From Mactra quadrangularis (Eukaryota > Mollusca > Bivalvia > Venerida > Mactridae), in contig CM046297.1 of the NCBI GenBank assembly GCA_025267735.1, forward strand, positions 24,640,011 through 24,704,010: a stretch of DNA of 64,000 nt, read 5' to 3'. Made by a program: the position numbers and the translations under genes. The notes beneath the pieces are model-generated. The model was not told the DNA's origin. It made no database searches and saw only the letters and a program-made list of their open reading frames with translations. Positions 57,236-64,000 of this stretch are shown piece by piece (position 1 is the stretch's first letter; each line of letters starts with the position of its first letter).

Positions 57236-57286
57236 AACAAATTTGTCAACAGTCATCATTCTAGTTCTAAGCGGGTGAAGTGTTGA
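57236..57286 (+). CDS. Candidate second exon in phase with MAAKSENFAD
   Basis: Follows a strong acceptor (TATTTTTTTGCAG). In phase 0 it reads NKFVNSHHSSSKRVKC then TGA at 57284. Joined to 55936-55965 it gives a 26-residue basic-ended peptide. A weak donor (CGGGTGAAG) inside could instead continue the frame. No transcript evidence. Confidence 0.25.
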   Translation, partial: NKFVNSHHSSSKRVKC

Positions 57287-57479
57287 TGAACAATTGGCAG
57301 TTATATATTCTTGTTGCAATATTCAACAGTTGGTATAATAATTTCATCTGATGTCTGCAGACAACGCAAACTTCTAGTATATAAAGTGAGTTTAATTTTT
57401 ACTTGAGTTTATGTAAGAACTAACTGACCACTCGCCATATGAGCACTAAATTTTTGCTTTGTTGCCAATAACCACTCGT

Positions 57480-57850
57480 AGTAGCGAGTTGAAGTTAGTG
57501 CTTTGCTAGATGACGCGAAGTGGGCGAGTTGATATTTAAAGTGCATTGCTAGAACTGATCACTCGAAGTTGACTAGTTGATGTTAGTACTTTGCTAGAAC
57601 TGAACAGTCAAAATTGGCAAGTTGATTTTTAAAATACATTGCTAGAACTGATCACTCGAAGTTGGCTAATTGATTTAAGTGCATTTCTAGAACTGATCAC
57701 TCGAAATTGGCTAGTTTATTTAAGTGCGTTACTAGAACTGATTACTTGAAATGGGCATATTGATTAAAAAGCTTTGCTATAACTGATCACTCAAAGTGGG
57801 CGAATTAATTTAACAGCTTCGCTAGAACTGATCACTCGAAGTAGGCGAAG
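57480..57850 (+). repeat. Minisatellite, ~45-bp unit, about 8 copies
   Basis: The unit is CTAGAACTGATCACTCGAAG followed by 'ttggctaattgatttaagtgcatt'. Spacing is 45 bp in the best part (57645, 57690, 57735, 57780, 57825). Confidence 0.8.
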
Positions 57851-58010
57851 TTCCATGTCTGTTAGTTCTATATCTGTTTAGTTCCATGTATGTTTAGTTC
57901 CATGTTTGTTCAGTTCCATGTTTGTTTAGTTCCATATCTGTATAGTTCCATGTCGTTTTTCGTTCTATATCTGTTTAGTTTCATGTCTTTTTAGTTCCAT
58001 GATTGAACAG
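57851..58010 (+). repeat. Short array of TTTAGTTCCATGTCTG
   Basis: The ~17-18-bp unit GTTTAGTTCCATGTCTG and variants recur about eight times, directly after the 45-bp array. Confidence 0.85.
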
Positions 58011-58681
58011 GCTACTGGTCTAATTGTACAAGAATATTAAGTCTGGCAGCGTGGACATCAAATAAACATACATCTGTACGGAAAGGAAGCGTTAGAAGGA
58101 CAATCTAGGAGTGCGCTTGCTATACCTGCACTTTGGACATCCTCATCAGAAATACTGAGTCTAAATGATGGAAAAAAAGACTAAGAGGATGCAAAAGTAA
58201 GTTATAGAATTCAATTATTTAATTAATTTATTTACTTTATAATGGAATAATTATGAAGATAGTAGAAACAGAGTATGATTCATCTGGCAAATTTTGTCGG
58301 CAGCATTGTTGATTGCTTATTTAGGAGTAAGGTGTTTGATTCCTGGACGAAACCCACCGCTGGTTTTAAAATACAGTACAGTTTCACTTTAATGACTACC
58401 TTGATTATTGTAAAACCTTGCCACTTGTGACAAACTATAAGACCCAAATGTTTAATTTGAGAATGAAAACATCCCAATTATAGGACCAATCGATTGTTAA
58501 ACAATTGCATGATTTAGATGGTCCTAGAAGTGTAACATCACTATGGTTTCTGCATCAATTCTATTAAGTACATTTGTATCAAGTTGAGCATTTATCAACC
58601 ACTTGTGAGGTGTATTCGTCTAGTATAAGTTAAGCGTTTAAATCTTGTAATTAAGGCATCTCTAGGGACGGTTTGGTTGGA

Positions 58682-58778
58682 CCACAGGGATTCCAAGCAA
58701 TCACCAACTATTTATACATATACATGTAGTATATATAATAGGTATGAATGGTTGGTGATCGCTTAGAACCCCTGTGGG
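58682..58778. repeat. ~97-nt hairpin, possible MITE or small-RNA precursor
   Basis: The left arm CCACAGGGATTCCAAGCAAT then CACCAACTATTTATAC pairs with GTATGAATGGTTGGTGATCG then CTTAGAACCCCTGTGG, with about 5 mismatches in 36 bp and a ~25-nt AT-rich loop. The size suits a pre-miRNA, but repeat origin is as likely. Confidence 0.55.
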
Positions 58779-59314
58779 TATGACGATTGACTGTCGAAAA
58801 ACATTGTATATCTGAAATATTTTTAAAAACCGTGTAAACTCTCCATTCATTCATTCATTTGTATTATTAATCTATTAAAGCACCATAAACCATCAGATGT
58901 ATTTGCATAACGTGGCGCATCAGTTTTGTCAGGCCTTTTTTGTATGTAATACATGGAATTTAAACTGATTAGTTCGTACAAAATACACTATGTAGTCACT
59001 AACCAGCCAGCTTTCGTTTTTTGCAGAACTATTTCCGATTATATCAGAGTTTAATATAATTAAGTGTTATGCTAGTACATGTACTGCGTAGCTTACAGTT
59101 TGAGTGCCGTCTGACATTGTATTGCTACTTTTCGTATATCTGAGTTTTATATAAAGTGTTTTATTAGTACTGCTGAGAATACTGAGTGCCTTCTCTCATT
59201 CCATTATCAATACTGTAAAATCCTTTATATTCTTTTCTTTTATTTTTTTTATTCGTTTATTCTACAATACTTTTATACTTAAATATAAAATATAATTTCT
59301 GTATTCTTTTGCAG

Positions 59315-59402
59315 ATTGCTTTGTCTAAAGTTTGAATAACTATTACTTGAATTCTAATTTTTCAACAAACAATTTACTACATCAAAAGTATGGACAACGA
59401 AG
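59315..59402 (+). CDS. Candidate exon containing a start codon (MDNE)
   Basis: Acceptor TATTCTTTTGCAG at 59314. ATG at 59390 in context AAGTATGG opens MDNE, then a split G before donor GTATGG. The frame can join two downstream exons, both in matching phase (60155 and 62237). Confidence 0.25.
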
Positions 59403-60154
59403 GTATGGTGTAACGAATGGTTGAGAATGATTGTACTATCTCAATGTACAACAGTTAAGGTAAAATAATAATTTCTGTATAACTTGTGTTCCCATATGTT
59501 ATCTTATTTTAACCCAAATTTTGGACACTTATAATTCTCTAGTGAAGAAAGACGTCGCTGAAGTTAGCAAAAAGATTTTCCTAGCAAAAGTGGCCACAAG
59601 TTGCTAGCGACGTTGAAGAAAGTCCCAGCTATTGCTAATTCATTCAGTGTAATTAAAACCTTACTGAAGTAGTAAAGTTGGTTTCGCCCATAATTTCTGC
59701 TGAACAATAAAGTGAAATAATTCCCAATATAGTATGGCATATTATATAATATATTTTTGATGGACATTACAGAATGTACGTACACCATTAAACTCTTGAT
59801 CCATTTAGATATGATATTTTATTTAGGATTATTTTTTTATCCTTATTTTTTATTGATAATTTATTCGGCTGCAGTTTTACTTACCAGCTTTACACTATAT
59901 TTCTCTTGACCAGTTATAGTAGTCGTATGTTACTCATCTAAGAGTCGACTGCTATTATCTCTATGCAAGAAAATAAACATTAGATATTGTTTTCATGGAC
60001 AGGGATAACCTGGCACGACAGGGAATGGACTTTGCTTCTACTGATCCTATATTATGCACTCTACAACTGCGCCTCGGATGCCGCTATATTTATTATACTA
60101 CATTGAAATGCACGTGCATGTAGTTTCATTGTCTTATATTTATGTTGCTTACAG

Positions 60155-60207
60155 GTATACAAACTATAGATTCAATTGTTGTTGATGAAAATCAGGAAGA
60201 AAGATAA
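60155..60207 (+). CDS. Candidate coding exon joining MDNE
   Basis: Acceptor TTGCTTACAG. Completes Gly and reads IQTIDSIVVDENQEER then TAA at 60205. The total would be a 21-residue acidic peptide. A donor-like AAAAGGTAATG follows at 60271, so the transcript may continue. Speculative. Confidence 0.22.
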
Positions 60208-60481
60208 TTTGAACCATGTAAAGTGTGATGTTTCCATTGAAAATTGAACAAATTTAAAGATGTATAAAAAGGTAATGAATAACTTCTGATCATTCATTTC
60301 AACCCAGGAGTCAGATACTCGTCTGACTACAAATTCTTATGGAATGGGTTTGTGCCTTTTGTCATTTCGCGTCATTACTTAGATGACGACAACATCCCGG
60401 CACTGTAGTCGTTACCCAATTAGAATAACCTTGCGCATGTGCACACGGCCATGGAAATGTTTTTCGAGAAGACGCGAATTA

Positions 60482-60842
60482 GGGACTTTAGCCTGTTATC
60501 TTTCCCTGATAAAATCTGAAGCAATCCAATTGGTAAGTAGGTCCTTACAGTTGGAATCCTCGGATTTTATCATTGAATTCCTATGTAAGGGTAACAAAAT
60601 ATTTCATCTAATATCTTTCTTGTAAATGAAGATATTAACAGAAGTGATGGAATTTAGATAGTTCTTTAACTTAAAAATAAGTAGCTTGAATTTCAAACAA
60701 ATCAAATGATTTACAAAAAAGTTATTTAAGATTAAATTTGGCAAATTAACATTGAAAAGTAAGGGTAAAATCTGAGTAATCCAACTAATTAGACCTACCT
60801 ATTTTGAAAAGTATACAAGGGGAAATAACTAACTGAAGTCCC
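60482..60842. mobile_element. PIF/Harbinger-like MITE, second copy
   Basis: Ends GGGACTTTAGCCTGTTATC and AATAACTAACTGAAGTCCC. TTA precedes the left end, and TTT (one mismatch) follows the right. Highly similar along its length to 54451-54813. Confidence 0.82.
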
Positions 60843-60978
60843 TTTTTGTCTCTTTCTTTTACAAAACTGTGCATCTTTGAATAATTTCCCAGATATTGTT
60901 ATGGTGCGTTTCATTTCATAAATGTTTGTTCTTTATGTTGCATTGTTCATAGTTCATTGTTGCATAGTTTTTTCTTAA

Positions 60979-61520
60979 GATATTAACTTAAAACTTTAAA
61001 GATATGTATCATACTATCAACCACATATAGTGTGACAAGGTCCATAACTCCAAACACATTTTTTCCAGAATTATCTCCCCTTGAACTGATAAATGTTTTT
61101 GTCCACAGATTAGTTTTGTGCAGTAAAATACGCTCTTCTATATCTTTGTTAATTTTTAAGATATTAACTTCAAACTTTAAATATATGTTCCTTATTTTCA
61201 ACCACATCTCATTTGACGATGTTTATAACTCCAAGTAATTTTTTTCCGAATTATCTCCCCTTGAACTTAGAATTTTCTTTAAAAGATGTTGTTTTTTACT
61301 GCAACTGTTTTATTTCTTTAGGTATTGACTTCAAACTTTAAATGCATAATACTTATTATCAACCACATCTCAAGTGACAAGGTTCATAACTCCAAAAACA
61401 TTTTTCAATATTTTCCTCCATGAACTTAAATTTTCTTTTTTTTTATTTATTTACTGTAGATTTGTTAAGGTTATATTAATTTTTCAAATTTTTAAATATG
61501 TATGTTCCTTATCAACCACA
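60979..61520 (+). repeat. Three to four tandem copies of a 160-180-bp repeat
   Basis: Each copy has 'gatattaacttcaaacttta', 'tatcaaccacatctca', 'gtgacaaggttcataactcc' and 'ttatctccccttgaact'. Starts lie near 60979, 61160 and 61322, with a partial copy to ~61520. Confidence 0.85.
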
Positions 61521-61794
61521 TCTCCTGTGACAAATACTTTCTAGTCCAGCATGCTGTCTCCTCTGACAGCTCTTGTTACAGGAATTGTCGGTTGTTCTGC
61601 CATGTTTGGCGGTGACTGGCTTTTGTACATATTCTAATTATGAGTTTAAGTTACTTGGTCAAAATTTGTTTTTCGTGCCCCTTGAGGAAATGTTTGCATT
61701 GGTGCTACCAACGAAAGAAAGTAATCCTTACGCAAACTTCTTTTGGTTTGGCATTGCTTTTATCTGTCATTATTTCTGCCATATAATTATACCC

Positions 61795-62040
61795 CGGCTT
61801 CGAAGAAGAGGGAGGTATACTGTTTTACCCTTGTCAGTCCGTCCGTCCGTGTGTCTGTCCGTTACAAATTTTCCGTCGCAGTTTTCTCAGCAACTACATC
61901 ATGCAGCAGCCTAATAATTTGCATATTGCTTCATCCCATAGTCCCATGTGGTGTAAAGCGATTTCATCCTCCTTGCTCATCTACGTCGCATATTTTTAGA
62001 TTTTGGCGGTGGTATCACTAGTGAGCATTAGCTCACAGAT
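61795..62040 (+). repeat. Dispersed repeat with GTCCGTCCGT core
   Basis: 'cggcttcgaagaagagggag', 'actgttttacccttgtcagt', then GTCCGTCCGTGTGTCTGTCC and 'caactacatcatgcagcag'. The style is that of abundant intergenic repeats. ORFs through it (61573-61914, 61743-62021) are not genes. Confidence 0.55.
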
Positions 62041-62236
62041 TTTCTTGTTTTATCTGTTGATTTTCTGAAATATTTGTATTTAGAACTTAAGCAACATTTC
62101 TAATATAAATGGGAAAAAATCAACCTACCTTCCCATATTGAAAATTCTTAGTTGCATTAATTACTGCAAACAAACAAATTTTTTAGATCAGCCTTATTTA
62201 TTGAAATATATGTATGTTTTTTTTTTTAAATTTCAG

Positions 62237-62295
62237 TTGATGCTAGCATTGTTTTAGTGAGACAATTAGATGAAATAAGAAGTTGTATGACCTGA
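62237..62295 (+). CDS. Candidate alternative terminal exon
   Basis: Follows TTTAAATTTCAG. Joined to the split G at 59402 it reads V then DASIVLVRQLDEIRSCMT and TGA. The composition is helix-like and not low-complexity. Unrecognised. Speculative. Confidence 0.25.
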
Positions 62296-62404
62296 CAAGA
62301 ACTGTTTATTCAGTGTATTTATTTGTTACACTCAGCACAAGAATGGGACATAAGGTACAGTTTAATTTATCAAACAGAACGATACCTAAGGCCAACATCG
62401 GAAA

Positions 62405-62620
62405 TAGCCACGGCCATAGTAGTTAGCATGTCTGACTTCAAATTTGGAGATAGCAGGTTTGAGCCGGGTTGCGGTAGGTCATACCCTATACATGAGTTGT
62501 CAGCCTGGTGGTCAGGTAGTAAGTACTGGTGATAGAAAAGTGTCCAGGAAACCTATAGTAGGAACAGGTGCCCGTGGTATGTATATCCTAAGTATGTGTT
62601 GAATATGACATTTCAAGAAA
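62405..62620 (+). mobile_element. tRNA-Arg-derived SINE, family 3, diverged
   Basis: 'agttagcatgtctgacttca', GGTTTGAGCCGGG, 'tcataccctatacatgagtt', 'tgtgttgaatatgacatttc' and an A-rich end. Clearly the same family as 30218-30432. Confidence 0.8.
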
Positions 62621-62811
62621 AAAAAATCATCAAAAATAGCAATATCTATGTATCACCAATTCTTGAAAGATGATCTTTGCTATTATGATAACTCACTGGA
62701 TTTTCCCTATGCTAAAGCCCTATACCAGAGCGGGTGATATTTTGTTCGATCACATGGTTATTACCCGCTATCTATTGGGAGACCACTTATTAATGATTAG
62801 TAGCCGTAAAT

Positions 62812-62891
62812 AGCCGCGACCGTGGTGTAGTGGTAAGCATGTCTGACTTTGAATCCGGAGATCGCGGGTTCGAATCCCGTTTGCGGCAGGG
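62812..62891 (+). mobile_element. tRNA-Arg-derived SINE head only, or decayed tRNA-like gene
   Basis: GCCGCGACCGTGGTGTAGTG, GTCTGACTTTGAATCCGG, GCGGGTTCGAATCCCGT and TTGCGGCA. The first and last seven bases pair (GCCGCGA/TTGCGGC) and the T arm pairs. However, three extra bases precede the D arm and the anticodon stem is imperfect. It lacks the SINE body, so it is either a truncated SINE or a tRNA relic. Confidence 0.6.
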
Positions 62892-62987
62892 TATATTAGT
62901 GATATAATTCAGTTTTTTTATTTTACCGATAGTTTTCTTTACTGTGTTCTTATTTGTTGTTCAAAAAATATTTACATGTTATTGTTA

Positions 62988-63118
62988 ATTTTTTCTCAAC
63001 TGTCAAAACATGAATAATTTCACTGTGACTTCGTGCTCTTTGTCTAACACCCGTGATATTGAGATTGTATGTAATCATTCACAGTGAAATTATTCGAACT
63101 TTGACAGTTTAGAAAAAA
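62988..63118. mobile_element. ~130-bp MITE with ~40-bp inverted repeats
   Basis: The left AACTGTCAAAACATGAATAA then TTTCACTGTGA matches the inverted right TCACAGTGAAATTATTCGAA then CTTTGACAGTTT. TTTTTTCT continues the match outward. Confidence 0.8.
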
Positions 63119-63428
63119 CGAACTTCGAAACTTTTGTTCTGTATAAAAAAAAATAACGCTAGCATCTCGGTTGATATTATTTTCCTCAGGTTGATAATCT
63201 GTACTGTCACCCTCATAGCCATGTGTTATTTATATATCATTAGATCTAGCATTTTATAAAGCTGTAAACTCTATGATTTTTTATATTTCTGAGTTTTCAT
63301 TTGAGTACTAAAATAAAAAAAAGTGGTTTGTTTTTAGTTCATTTTATATCTAAAATAACTTTTAACATCATGAGGACGTGGTATTCTGGGGTCCTAGTGG
63401 CTTCTATTACACTTCTTGTTTTTCACCA

Positions 63429-63708
63429 ATCTGAAAAAAAGCTATTATGTCAAGCCCTGTATTGTATGTATATCATGGGTGAAAGTTTTAGATATTAATT
63501 CTGATTTCAGTATTTTGAGTATTAACTACTCTGTAATTTACTTGAAAACTGTCTATTTCAGTATTTTAAAAGAAGCGTTTTCATAACTTTCAACTAACAT
63601 CCTTGTAATATTATGTTATTTCAACCTGGGTCGATAGCGCAGTTGGTAGGGTGCCTGGAGTTTGAATTTGAAAAAAGCTTTAAAGTCAAGCCCTGTATAG
63701 TATGTAAT
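63429..63708 (+). repeat. ~43-bp direct repeat flanking a SINE head
   Basis: 'tctgaaaaaaagctattatg' with 'tcaagccctgtattgtatgt' at ~63430 recurs as 'tttgaaaaaagctttaaagt' with 'caagccctgtatagtatgt' at ~63664. A family 2 SINE head (TCGATAGCGCAGTTGGTAGG, 63627-63665) ends exactly where the second copy begins. Confidence 0.65.
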
Positions 63709-64000
63709 AATATTTAAATATTATGTTTGACCCTAAGATGATTACAAATTTTGTCTATCAGGTTTAAAGAAGTAAGCCAAGTACACCATAGAAGATTTGT
63801 GGCCATTTGAAAGTGTAACTTACATTTAGTCAGTGTGTATAAGATCTGAGATATGTATGGACATTAGTTTCAACATGTAGACAACAACATATGACAATTA
63901 TACCATTTTAAGCTAAGTATATATACATGTATTTTTGAAGTCATGTTACTAGCTAAATTATAAATTGTTTTCAAATAATTGTGATACATTTATTTGCATA
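63709..64000. other. Unannotated end of window
   Basis: AT-rich, nothing recognised. Confidence 0.5.

Noticed and set aside
60383..60625. 80-codon ORF with basic start
   Set aside because: Most of it lies in the PIF/Harbinger-like MITE at 60482-60842, and the rest is too short to judge.
61573..62021. Two overlapping ORFs of 113 and 92 codons
   Set aside because: They cross a dispersed GTCCGTCCGT-type repeat and have no splice context or domain.

Overview
The window reads as AT-rich metazoan nuclear DNA. Genes are split by long introns, splice signals are canonical (GT..AG), and the space between exons is packed with tRNA-derived SINEs, small inverted-repeat DNA transposons and minisatellites. 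The SINE types, the abundance of foldback elements and the style of the one recognised gene fit a lophotrochozoan, most likely a bivalve or other mollusc. The species is an inference and was not checked.

The only gene identified with confidence is the 3' part of a hyccin (FAM126) orthologue on the + strand: six exons at 26413-26493, 36026-36240, 39784-39978, 42014-42101, 42780-42939 and 45286-45713. All splice phases are consistent and the frame runs to a stop codon. Hyccin belongs to the plasma-membrane PI4-kinase III alpha complex (PI4KA, TTC7, EFR3, FAM126). The N-terminal ~110 residues are not visible here, so the 5' exons probably lie upstream of base 1 or were missed among the introns. 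The open frame ends at 45713 with an AATAAA only 9 nt later. A convergent minus-strand terminal exon (46436-46578, product unknown) follows after an AT-rich spacer.

Layout: 1-16 kb is intron or intergenic DNA with SINEs, a hAT-type MITE (1505-2065) and dispersed repeats. 16.7-23.5 kb is a cluster of minisatellites (units 25, 41, 52, 51 and 29 bp plus a degenerate array) with a further hAT-type MITE. 26.4-45.7 kb is the hyccin gene, whose introns carry SINEs, two hAT-type MITEs with perfect 8-bp target duplications, and a 28-bp array. 46-52 kb holds the minus-strand exon, hairpins, more MITEs and SINEs. 52.25-53.35 kb is a CpG-rich inverted-repeat transposon with its own TATA/initiator promoter and a 120-codon basic ORF. 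54.4-55.0 kb is one transposon nested in another. 55.9 kb has a probable first coding exon with an upstream E-box, followed by several candidate small exons to 62.3 kb. 56.7 kb has a near-perfect foldback element with a 9-bp target duplication. 60-64 kb holds more repeats and tRNA-Arg-derived SINEs.

No rRNA, CRISPR array, operon or intact reverse transcriptase or transposase was seen. I found no evidence for a new multi-gene system. The most unusual features are the self-matching 75-bp palindrome family, the excess of RFX X-box palindromes, the shared 3' tail of several SINE families with different tRNA heads, and the transposon-borne promoter and ORF.
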